NCBI GenBank assembly: GCA_963786305.1
Contig: CAWAYL010000022.1
Span: forward strand, 124,001-188,000
Direction: 5' to 3'
Source of the DNA: CAKZLS01 sp963786305
GTDB taxonomy: Bacteria; Pseudomonadota; Alphaproteobacteria; Rhodospirillales; Defluviicoccaceae
DNA: 64,000 bases
A program made the translations under genes and the position numbers. Below are positions 37,944-46,786 of the stretch, in pieces. The notes under the pieces are model-generated. The model made no database searches. It was not told the origin of the DNA and saw only the letters and a list, made by a program, of their open reading frames with translations. Position 1 is the first letter of the stretch; every line of letters starts with the position of its first letter.

Positions 37944-40043
37944 ATGAATGCTGCGGACGAGAAGGCGGAGACCGTTTCCGCCGCGGCCAAGGATCATGAG
38001 CACGCCCTTCCGGCCGGCTTCGGCGGCGGCGCGATGGGACGGGTTCTGTTCTGGATCGCGGTTGCCTTCTCCGCGTTTCAGATTTTCACGGCCGCTTACA
38101 GTATCTTGCCGAGCCAGGTGGTTCGCGCCGTCCACGTGGGCTTTCTGCTTCTCCTGATTTTTACCCTGCTGGAATCGGCGCGGCCGGCAAATCTGGGTCG
38201 ACAGATCATCGCGTGGGTTCTGGGACTCCTCGGAGCCGCCACGGCCGTTTACCAGTGGGTATTCTACAATGATCTGATCCTGAGAGCCGGCGCGCCCGAA
38301 ACGTCGGATATCGTGGTCGGCGTTCTGCTACTCGTTCTGGTGTTCGAGGCGGCGCGGCGCATTCTGGGGTTCGCCTTGCCGCTGATCTGCGGGCTCTTTC
38401 TCGCCTATTGTTTTTTCGGCCAATACCTGCCGGCTCCCTTCGACCATCGCGGCTATGCCTTCGAGCAGGTGATCGATCACATGGCGTTCGGTACCGAGGG
38501 AATTTACGGCGTGGCGATCTACGTCTCGTCCAGTTTCGTGTTCCTTTTCATCCTGTTCGGCAGTTTCCTCGAGCGGGCGGGGATGATCCAGTTCTTCACC
38601 GACATCGCGCTCGGACTGGTTGGACACACCCGCGGCGGCGCGGCCAAGGTGGCCGTCGTCTCGTCGGCGTTCATGGGCACCATCTCCGGCTCGGGCGTCG
38701 CCAACGTTGTGACCACGGGCCAGTTTACCATCCCGTTGATGAAGCGGTTCGGCTACCGCGCCGATTTCGCCGGCGGGGTCGAAGCGACGGCCAGCATGGG
38801 CGGACAGATCATGCCGCCTGTTATGGGCGCCGTCGCGTTCATCATGGCCGAAACCATTGATGTGCCATACGCCGAAGTGGTCAAGGCGGCCATCATCCCG
38901 GCCATACTCTACTTTGCTTCTGCGCTCTGGACCGTTCACCTGGAAGCCGTGAACAAGGGGCTGGTGGGCCTTCCGAAGGATCAATGCCCGAACGCCCTCG
39001 AGGCATTGAAAGCCAAATGGTATCTCGTCATTCCGCTGGTCGCCCTCGTCTATTTGCTGTTCGCCGGGTTTACGCCTTTGTTTGCCGGCACCATGGGGCT
39101 GGCATTGACCGCCGTGCTCATTCTCGGAACGGCGATCATCAGCGGCGTCGGAGCATACAAGCTGCGGATCGTGTTCTGGGTGTGCCTCGGCGTCGTGGCA
39201 TCCGGATTCCTGCAATATGGGATCTCGGTCATCATCGGCTTGATTATCGTGCTGATCGCCTGCAACGCCTTCACCAGGGGTGGCCGCGAAACCCTCGGGC
39301 TTTGCCGCGACAGCCTTGCGGAAGGAGCCAAGAGCGCCCTCGCGGTGGGTATCGCCTGCGCGCTCGTCGGCGTCATCATCGGCACGGTGACGCTGACCGG
39401 CGTCGCCACGACGTTCGGTCAGTTCATCGTCGCCATCGGCAAGGAAAGCCTGTTCTTAAGCCTGCTGCTGACGATGATCACCTGCCTCATCCTCGGCATG
39501 GGGATACCGACGATACCGAATTATATCATCACGTCGTCGTTGGCGGGCCCGGCGCTGCTTGAATTGGGCGTTCCGCTCATCGTCAGCCACATGTTCGTTT
39601 TCTATTTCGGCATCCTCGCGGACCTGACCCCGCCGGTCGCGCTGGCGGCGTTCGCGGCGGCGCCGATCGCCAAGGAGTCCGGTCTGAAGATCGGTGTGCA
39701 GGCGATGCGCATTGCCATCGCCGGTTTCGTCATTCCGTTCATCGCCGTGTATACACCCGCGCTGATGCTTCAGGATGGCGGCCCGCTGGCGGAATCCATT
39801 GGCTATACCGCCGCCGTCGCATACATCATCTTCAAGGCGGTGCTCGCCATTGGTGCTTGGGGCGCGGCATCCATCGGCGCGCTGAAGCTCCATTTGACGT
39901 GGTTGGAACGCGGCCTCGCGGCCGCCGGAGCCGTCGCCCTGGTCATGGTCTATCCCGCGAGCGACGAAATCGGCTTTGCGCTCATCGCCGGGGTGGTGGT
40001 CCTGCACGCGGTGCGTTTGCGGCGCCAGGCGGCGAAGGCGTGA
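37944..40043 (+). CDS. TAXI-type TRAP transporter fused permease (4TM/12TM)
   Basis: A 699-residue inner-membrane protein with the small (DctQ-like) and large (DctM-like) subunits fused, as is typical of TAXI systems. The large subunit shows GSFLERAGMIQFFTDIALGLVG, GGAAKVAVVSSAFMGTISGSGVANVVTTGQF and LGMGIPTIPNYIITSSLAGPAL, with the conserved glycine-rich hairpins. The energy source is expected to be a Na+ or H+ gradient. The frame is intact; its stop overlaps the DUF1850 start. Confidence 0.95.
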   Translation: MNAADEKAETVSAAAKDHEHALPAGFGGGAMGRVLFWIAVAFSAFQIFTAAYSILPSQVVRAVHVGFLLLLIFTLLESARPANLGRQIIAWVLGLLGAATAVYQWVFYNDLILRAGAPETSDIVVGVLLLVLVFEAARRILGFALPLICGLFLAYCFFGQYLPAPFDHRGYAFEQVIDHMAFGTEGIYGVAIYVSSSFVFLFILFGSFLERAGMIQFFTDIALGLVGHTRGGAAKVAVVSSAFMGTISGSGVANVVTTGQFTIPLMKRFGYRADFAGGVEATASMGGQIMPPVMGAVAFIMAETIDVPYAEVVKAAIIPAILYFASALWTVHLEAVNKGLVGLPKDQCPNALEALKAKWYLVIPLVALVYLLFAGFTPLFAGTMGLALTAVLILGTAIISGVGAYKLRIVFWVCLGVVASGFLQYGISVIIGLIIVLIACNAFTRGGRETLGLCRDSLAEGAKSALAVGIACALVGVIIGTVTLTGVATTFGQFIVAIGKESLFLSLLLTMITCLILGMGIPTIPNYIITSSLAGPALLELGVPLIVSHMFVFYFGILADLTPPVALAAFAAAPIAKESGLKIGVQAMRIAIAGFVIPFIAVYTPALMLQDGGPLAESIGYTAAVAYIIFKAVLAIGAWGAASIGALKLHLTWLERGLAAAGAVALVMVYPASDEIGFALIAGVVVLHAVRLRRQAAKA

Positions 40044-40411
40044 GCCTGTGTCTCAGCGGCGGCGGCGCAATGGTTGCCTTGGCGTGGACGGCTTTCACCC
40101 TTTCCTGGACACACTCGGTGGAAAAGATCCGTTGGGAAGAGGACTGGCGGGTATCGACGCACGCGATGCACATCGTCGAGGCGCGGGTCAAGGGCACGGG
40201 CGCGGGAATGGAGCCGCCTTCTAATGCCCAGCTTCGTGGTGGCTGGTGGCGATACGACCCCAAGATGGCGGAATTGCCACGCCTGGTTCTGGCGCGATTC
40301 GATACCAAGGACGATTGGCTGCTGTGTCGGAACGGCGACTGCCGGGATGTCGGTGACCTGCTCGGAACGAATGCCGATACGGTTTCGATCTTTCCTTGCT
40401 CCCTCCGCTGA
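40040..40411 (+). CDS. DUF1850 domain protein of the TAXI-TRAP cluster
   Basis: A 123-residue protein with an N-terminal hydrophobic anchor (SGGGAMVALAWTAFTLS) followed by the DUF1850 signature WTHSVEKIRWEEDWRV. It begins at a GTG overlapping the permease stop (GTGA). DUF1850 genes commonly accompany TAXI-type TRAP permeases, so an accessory role in that transporter is likely; the molecular function is unknown. Confidence 0.85.
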   Translation: MSLCLSGGGAMVALAWTAFTLSWTHSVEKIRWEEDWRVSTHAMHIVEARVKGTGAGMEPPSNAQLRGGWWRYDPKMAELPRLVLARFDTKDDWLLCRNGDCRDVGDLLGTNADTVSIFPCSLR

Positions 40412-40555
40412 GGCTTTCTTGCCCTTTGGATTTCCGGCAATCGCCGTCCGCTCCGCGGGAAACACTCTTTCCTTCTACCGGCCGCATGCGGACGCTATAT
40501 AGAGGGCTGTTGGATCGCGTGGTCGCGGTCTCTTTTTTTGCAGGTGTGCCACTCC

Positions 40556-41716
40556 ATGCGAGCCTTCGTTGCGCGGTTCCGCTTTGCCTGTGTCGCCGTT
40601 ATTCTTGCCGTTGCGTGCACCGTGGTCGGCCCCCCGCTCGGCGCGCAACAAGAGCCACCGCCGCCACTGACGGCGGTCACCGTGACACCGGTGATGCCAT
40701 TGGGGGTGGCCAATACCGTGGAACAGGTGGGGCGCGTCCAGGCCATTGACGATGTGGAATTGCGCGCCCGGGTGCAGGGTTTTCTCGAGCAGCGGCCGTT
40801 CAAGGAAGGCGCCGACGTGAAGCAGGGCGACTTGCTGTTCGTCATCGAGCAGGCCGAGTACGAAACGAAGGTGGCCATGGCGGAGGCGCAATTGGCCCGG
40901 GCCAAGGCCGAACTCGACAACGCCGAGCGTGCGCTCACGAGATCCGAGGCGCTGCACGGCCGTGGCAATATCAGCCAGGCCGCTCACGACGACGCCATCG
41001 CCGCCGAGCTTCAGGCCAAGGCCGACGTGAAGGCGGCGGCGGCGGAGTTGCGGTCCGCCGAACTCAATCTCAGCTATACGGAAATTCACGCGCCGTTCGC
41101 CGGGCGCATTAGCCGCTCGCAATACAGCGTCGGCGATCTCGTCGGTCCCGATAGCGAGCCGCTGGCGGAACTCGTCTCGCTCGACCCCATTTACGTCTAT
41201 GTTGAGGTTCCGGAAAACGTGCTGTTCGAATCCCGGCGGCAAAACGAAGAGCGCGCGAAAACCGGGGAAGAAAAACCGGTGATAACCCCGCGGCTGCGAT
41301 TCCGCGACGGCACCTACTATCCGCACCCCGGTAACGTCGATTTCCGCGACAACCGAATCAATCCGACCACCGGCACCCAGACCGCACGCGGAGTATTTCC
41401 CAATCCCGACAAGATTTTGCTGCCGGGTCAGTACGTGGAGGTGGTGGTACAGATCGGCGAGGAGGAGGAACGGCTGGTCATTCCGCAGTCTTCGGTGCAG
41501 GAGGACCAAGCCGGACGCTTCGTCCTTGTCGTCGACGATGCCGACACCGTTTCCATCCGCCGCGTGGTTCTCGGCGACCGCCAGGGTGTCTATTTCGTCG
41601 TCGAATCCGGGCTGTCGGAAGGCGAGCGGGTCATATTCCAGGGTGTGCAGAAGGTACGCCCGGGCATGAAGGTGGCGCCCACCCAAGCCGATCCTGAGAA
41701 GCGGCTCGTGGAGTAG
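40556..41716 (+). CDS. RND efflux periplasmic adaptor (HlyD/AcrA family)
   Basis: A 386-residue membrane fusion protein linking an RND pump to an outer-membrane channel. A signal segment (about 1-28) is followed by the lipoyl half-motif (VEQVGRVQAIDDVELRARVQGFL), an alpha-hairpin (VAMAEAQLARAKAELDNAERAL), a second lipoyl half (NLSYTEIHAPFAGRISRSQYSVGD), and a beta-barrel (VFPNPDKILLPGQYVEVVVQIG). The start is ATG 40556. The pump gene starts four bases after the stop. Confidence 0.93.
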   Translation: MRAFVARFRFACVAVILAVACTVVGPPLGAQQEPPPPLTAVTVTPVMPLGVANTVEQVGRVQAIDDVELRARVQGFLEQRPFKEGADVKQGDLLFVIEQAEYETKVAMAEAQLARAKAELDNAERALTRSEALHGRGNISQAAHDDAIAAELQAKADVKAAAAELRSAELNLSYTEIHAPFAGRISRSQYSVGDLVGPDSEPLAELVSLDPIYVYVEVPENVLFESRRQNEERAKTGEEKPVITPRLRFRDGTYYPHPGNVDFRDNRINPTTGTQTARGVFPNPDKILLPGQYVEVVVQIGEEEERLVIPQSSVQEDQAGRFVLVVDDADTVSIRRVVLGDRQGVYFVVESGLSEGERVIFQGVQKVRPGMKVAPTQADPEKRLVE

Positions 41717-41720
41717 GGCG

Positions 41721-44700
41721 GTGTTCAGTCGCTATTTCATCGATCGCCCGCGCTTCGCCATCGTCCTATCGCTGTTCATCATCATCGGCGGCGTTCTCGC
41801 CCTGGTGGGCATGCCCATCGCCCAGTTCCCGCCGATCACGCCACCGGTGGTGGAGGTGACGGCCACGTATCCGGGGGCGAACGCGGAAACCGTGGAATCC
41901 ACCGTCACCGTTCCCGTCGAACAGGAGGTCAACGGCGTCGACGGCATGCTCTACATGTCGTCGCAGAGCTCCAACAACGGCACCATGGCCCTGACCATCA
42001 CTTTCGCCATCGGCACCGATCCCGATATCGCCCAGGTGAACGTCCAGAACCGGGTGGCGCTGGCCGAGGCACGGCTGCCGGAGGAGGCCAAGCGTCAGGG
42101 CATCACCGTGCGGACGCAGTCGACCGCGATCTTGCTGTTCATCGAACTGGGGTCGGAAGACGGCGCGTTCGACACCACGTTCCTCGCCAACTACGCGCGG
42201 ATCAACCTGGTGGACAGATTGCTCCGGGTGCCTGGAGTTGGCGACGCTCGGATCTTCGCCGGGGCGTACTATAGCATGCGGATCTGGCTCGACCCCGCCC
42301 GCATGGCCGGCCTCGGCATCAGCGCCACCGATATCTCCGCCGCCATCCGCGAGCAGAACGTCCAGGTGGCCGCCGGCCAGATCGGCCAGATGCCGGTCGC
42401 CGACACTCAGCAGCTTCAATACACACTGCAAACCCAGGGCCGGCTGTCGGAGGTGGAGGAATTCGAGGATATCATCATCCGCGCCAACGCCGACGGTTCG
42501 CTGGTCCGCCTCGCCGACGTCGCCCGCTTGGAATTGGGGGCGGAAACCTACAACCGCTTCGCCTATCTCGACGACGCGCCGTCGGTGCCGCTCGCGGTTT
42601 TTCTCCAGCCGGGGGCCAACGCCCTGGAAACCGCGCGCGCCGTCGCCGAAACCATGGCCGAGGCGGCGACCCGCTTCCCCAAGGGCATGAGCTACGCCAT
42701 CCCCTACGACACGACGAAATTCGTCGAGGAATCCATCATCGCGGTGGCGAAGACGCTGGCAATCGCATCGGCACTGGTCATTTTGGTGGTGTTCGTTTTC
42801 TTGCAGGATTGGCGGGCGACCCTTGTCCCCATGGCAACCATTCCGGTATCGCTGATCGGCGCCCTCCTGATCCTGAGCGTGCTCGGGTATTCCATCAACA
42901 CGATCACCCTGTTCGGACTGCTGTTGGCCATCGGCATTGTCGTGGACGACGCCATCGTCGTCGTCGAGAACGCGCGCCGGCTGGTGAGCGGCGGGATGGC
43001 GGCGCGGCCGGCGGCCATCGAGACCATGCGTCAGGTGACGGGACCGGTCGTCGCCACGACCGTCGTTCTGCTCGCCGTTTTCATCCCGGTGGGATTTCTA
43101 CCGGGAATCACCGGTCAGCTCTACCAGCAGTTCGCCGCCACCCTGGCCGCCGCCGTGACCATCTCATCGCTGAACGCGCTGACCCTAAGTCCCGCTCTGT
43201 GCGCCGTGCTGCTCGGCCGATCCGAGCGGCGGCCGTGGCTCCCGCTCCGCGTCTTCGAACGCGGTTTTGCCCGCGTTTCGTCGCTCTACGGAGGCATCGT
43301 GGCGCTGTTGGTTCGGCGCGTCGCCATCGTCGTCGCGGTGTTCGCGGTGCTGATGGTCGCCACCTTTTATGGTTACACACAATTGCCCGCGGCTTTTCTG
43401 CCGGACGAGGATCAGGGGTACTTTTTCGTCGACATGCAGTTGCCGGACGGAGCCGCGCTGCCACGCACCCATCAGGTTCTGAAAAAAGTTTATGAGATCA
43501 TGGCCGAAACGCCCGGCATCGAGCAGGTGGTCTGGATCGGCGGTTTCAGCTTGATCTCCGGCGCGGCCACCAATGCCGGGTTCGCGGTGGCGGTGCTCGA
43601 GCCGTTCGCGGAGCGCGAGGCCAGCGAGGTGAGTGTCCATCAGATCATTGGCCGGCTGCAGCCGCAATTCGCCGCCATCCAGGAGGCCAAGGTGTTCGCC
43701 TTCAATCCGCCGGCCGTTCGCGGCCTGGGCCGGACCGGCGGCTTCGAGTTCCAGCTCCAGGACGTTGCCGGCGCGCACCCCCCAGGATCTGGCGGCGGCC
43801 ATGCGCGCGCTCGTCTTCACGGCCAATTCGCAACCTGAAATGACGCGGGTATTCTCCACCTTCCAGGCCGAGGCGCCCCGCATTGCCATCACGGTGGATC
43901 GCCGCAAGGCCAAGACCCTCGGCGTTCCCCTAAACGAAATCTTCGCCACGCTCCAGACCCAGCTTGGCTCCGTTTACATAAATGATTTCAATAAATTCGG
44001 CCGCACCTTTCAGGTCCGCGCGCAAGCGGAATCGACGTCCCGCGACGACCCCGAGGACATTCTCCGTCTCTACGTGCGTAATGATCGCGGCGAGATCATT
44101 CCCCTGGAGACGCTGGTCTCGCTGTCGCCGACCATCGGCCCGGAAACCATCTCGCGGTACAACCTGTTTCGATCGGCGCAGGTCACCGGTTCGGCCGCGC
44201 CGGGCTACAGTTCCGGCGATGCCATCAACGCCATGGAGCGAATCGCCGCCACGACCCTGCCGCCCGGCATGGCTTACGAATGGAGCGGTCTGTCGCTTCA
44301 GGAAATCCAGGCGGGCAGATGTCGCTCCGATCATCTTCGGGCTGGCGTTCGTGTTCGTCTATCTCGCGCTCGTCGGCCCTCTACGAGAGCTGGACCCTTC
44401 CCTTTGCGGTGATCCTTTCGGTGCCCGCCGCCATTTCCGGAGGCATCGCCGTTCAACTGCTGCTGGGCCAGCAGAACAACATCTACGCGCAGATCGGCCT
44501 GGTCCTTCTGATCGGGCTGGCCAGCAAGAATGCCATCCTGATCGTCGAGTTCGCGATCCAGGAGTATCGTGCCGGGCGCGATGCCCGGGGGTCGGCGCTG
44601 AGGGCGGCGCGGCTGCGGTTCCGGGCGGTGATCATGACGGCGTTTTCGTTCGTGCTCGGAACCATTCCGCTGGTGATCGCCACCGGCGCCGGCGGTGCCA

Positions 44701-44861
44701 GCCGGCAGTCGCTGGGCGCGCCCGTGTTCGGCGGCATGATCGCCGCCGCCGTTTTGGGCGCCGTGCTGGTGCCTGTGCTGTTCGCGGGCATCCAACGGAC
44801 GTTTCGGGGCCGCGGCCAGGTGCGAGCCAACAGCGAGAACGCCGGAAATCAGGGGCGGTAG
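41721..44861 (+). CDS. RND multidrug efflux pump, HAE1 type (three apparent frameshifts)
   Basis: AcrB-type inner-membrane pump of about 1045 residues. It begins at GTG 41721 with MFSRYFIDRPRFAIVLSLF. It has YPGANAETVESTVTVPVEQE, the proton-relay helix GIVVDDAIVVVENARRLV with two aspartates, and C-terminal IGLASKNAILIVEFA. Frameshifts near 43785 (extra C in a C-run), 44315 and 44375 (extra G) each need one base removed. Paired with the adaptor upstream; no outer-membrane channel gene is next to it. Substrate range is unknown. Confidence 0.92.
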
Positions 44862-44896
44862 CCGAGGGCAACATCGGTGCGAGCGGGACAGTTGCT

Positions 44897-45454
44897 CTAA
44901 TTTCTGTCCGTGTCGTTTTCCATGCTCAGCGCTTCCAGAAGGATGTTGCGGTCCTCGAGCGCGGCCTCCGCGAGATCTTGCTGGTGGGAGAGCTGCCGGT
45001 TGAGCCGCGCCAGTTCGCGCTGCATGTCCGCGAGCTCTCCGTTGAGGATGCTGAGCGACACGTTCAGCTGCTCCATAACCGTCACATTGTGCTCGGCCAC
45101 AACGAACAGGGCGTTTTCGTCCGCACGGATGGAGCCGTGCAGCGAGACCGCCCGTCGGTTCCGACGACCGAGATTGAGGATCCCCTCGTAAATGACATGT
45201 TCCGAACCATCCTTGGGAACGCCCCGGCCGGCGAACTGGTCGAAGCGCGGATTGACGAAGACGTCGCGCACGTCGGTTCCGGCCTTGGTGGGCATGTCAT
45301 CCGCCATGAGGTCGAAAAACGCGCGGTTCCCTTCCATCAGCCGGCCATCACGGCTGATCCGGGCAACGGCCACGGCCGTGAGATCCGACAGGTAGTCGGG
45401 TATTCGTGTTGCCATACCGTATTCCCCGATCATCGTCGCGTAGGATACACGCAT
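44897..45454 (-). CDS. PAS-domain / coiled-coil signalling protein
   Basis: A 185-residue cytoplasmic protein. A PAS-like fold occupies about residues 18-122, containing VARISRDGRLMEGNRAFFDLM, the internal strand region VSLHGSIRADENALFVVAEHN, and a DIT-like end. A long heptad-patterned helix follows (about 124-178, LNVSLSILNGELADMQRELA ...). There is no HTH, kinase, GGDEF or other output domain. ATG 45454 has a GAGGGAGA ribosome binding site. It lies 62 bases downstream of the cobalamin-binding protein on the same strand, so the two are probably co-transcribed partners. Confidence 0.75.
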   Translation of the reverse strand: MRVSYATMIGEYGMATRIPDYLSDLTAVAVARISRDGRLMEGNRAFFDLMADDMPTKAGTDVRDVFVNPRFDQFAGRGVPKDGSEHVIYEGILNLGRRNRRAVSLHGSIRADENALFVVAEHNVTVMEQLNVSLSILNGELADMQRELARLNRQLSHQQDLAEAALEDRNILLEALSMENDTDRN

Positions 45455-45516
45455 ACCAGTCTCCCTCGTGTTGTTGTTCTTGTTCACGGGCCAACGTCCA
45501 GCCCAACTTCGCACGC

Positions 45517-46575
45517 CTAGGCGAAAACGGAAACCGCGTTTTCGGCATCGGGGCTCCAGGCATCGGCGCCGGTCCACCGCCAGATCCCGTCAATCTGATT
45601 GGTCGGGATGCCGCCGACCAGGATATGAGGACACTGGCTTTCAAACGCGCCGCGCAACGCGCCGATCGCCTCCTTCACCGCTGACAGCTGCTGGACGAGG
45701 GAAACCGACAAGCCCACGACCTCCGGGCGCCAGCGGTCCACATGTTCGACGAGCGCTTTGATCGGCGTATCGGCGCCCAGATGGTGCACCGACCAGCCGG
45801 CAATCTGGAAGGCGTCGCTCACCATGCGCACACCCATGGCGTGCTGATTTTCCGGCACCGCCGCAAGCAGCGCCTTTCTATGCGAAGACGGTGCAAACGC
45901 GGCGAAGGCGTAGAGTTGCGCGAGGACGCTCTGGGCAATGGCGGTCGCCAGATGCTCCTGCGCCACCGTAATCTCGTTATGCTGCCACATCAGGCCGATG
46001 CGGTAGAGAGCCGGCTGGAACAAATGGGTGGCGACCGTGACATAGCCCCGGCTGGCGAGGGCGGACCGCCCGATGTCACGGGCGGCGCCCATATCGCCGC
46101 GCAGCATGGCACACGTCAATGGCTCGATATCGGAAATGGGCTTCGGCAGGTGCGCGTAATAGAGCGGCTCGGTCCGCGCCGTGCGCTCGGCCCGCGCCGC
46201 CGCTCCGGCATCCAGCATCTCCACCACGGGCTCGAGGGCCGCCGGATCGAGGCGGGCCTCGAAGAACTGCCGCAGCAAAAGCAGCGGTTCGTCCAGTAAC
46301 CGCGCCGGCAGCCCGCGGCTGTTCATGACCTCCGACAACCAGCGTTCGTAATCCTGAAAATACCGGGGCGAGGGGGAGGCGAGGGCCGCGGCCAGGAACC
46401 CCACGTATTCGGTCAGATCTTGAGGCGTCGCCAGCCGTCCCGCGGCGCCCGGGACGGTGCTCCGTTCGTGATACCTCGCCGCCAGACTGTCGCCCACCCA
46501 CCGCACGGCCTCGTCGGCGAGCGCATCCACCATCGCACTCACGTCGGCGGCCGTCGGAGCGTGTCGAGATTTCAC
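45517..46575 (-). CDS. Cobalamin-binding sensor protein with W-x9-EH photoreceptor-type motif
   Basis: A 352-residue protein. An N-terminal helical region (about 1-150) is followed by a helical B12-cap domain with W197 and E207-H208 in the W-x9-EH spacing seen in CarH-type B12 photoreceptors. A Rossmann B12-binding domain (about 235-350) has the ENQHAMG motif with His245 as the likely lower cobalt ligand, and LVGGIPTN near the end. No DNA-binding or methyltransferase domain is present. It is upstream of the PAS protein. A soluble light- or adenosylcobalamin-sensing anti-regulator (compare AerR) is plausible but inferred. Confidence 0.8.
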   Translation of the reverse strand: MKSRHAPTAADVSAMVDALADEAVRWVGDSLAARYHERSTVPGAAGRLATPQDLTEYVGFLAAALASPSPRYFQDYERWLSEVMNSRGLPARLLDEPLLLLRQFFEARLDPAALEPVVEMLDAGAAARAERTARTEPLYYAHLPKPISDIEPLTCAMLRGDMGAARDIGRSALASRGYVTVATHLFQPALYRIGLMWQHNEITVAQEHLATAIAQSVLAQLYAFAAFAPSSHRKALLAAVPENQHAMGVRMVSDAFQIAGWSVHHLGADTPIKALVEHVDRWRPEVVGLSVSLVQQLSAVKEAIGALRGAFESQCPHILVGGIPTNQIDGIWRWTGADAWSPDAENAVSVFA

Positions 46576-46609
46576 TGCTGCAGCCTCGCATCTTTCGTGC
46601 CGCGCATCG

Positions 46610-46656
46610 GATCACCAGTGGATCGGATCGACAATAGATCAGATCGCCAGCGGATC
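46610..46656 (-). promoter_or_regulatory. GATC-dense repeat upstream of the cobalamin sensor gene
   Basis: Six GATC tetramers fall within 47 bases (46610, 46621, 46626, 46637, 46642, 46653), 35-80 bases upstream of the sensor gene start. They include two 10-bp words, GATCGGATCG (46621) and GATCAGATCG (46637), 16 bp apart. The same two words recur as an inverted repeat at 50947-50973. The position suggests an operator, but it could be a dispersed short repeat. Confidence 0.45.
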
Positions 46657-46786
46657 GAAAAAAAGCCGCCAACATTCTACCATCAAAACGAAACAGCGCG
46701 AACGCAAATCGTGTTTATAGAGGGCGCACGCGGGCATAACCAGGCGGACGGCGCCCCCCGCCCCCTGAAAATGTCTTACGCGGTCA

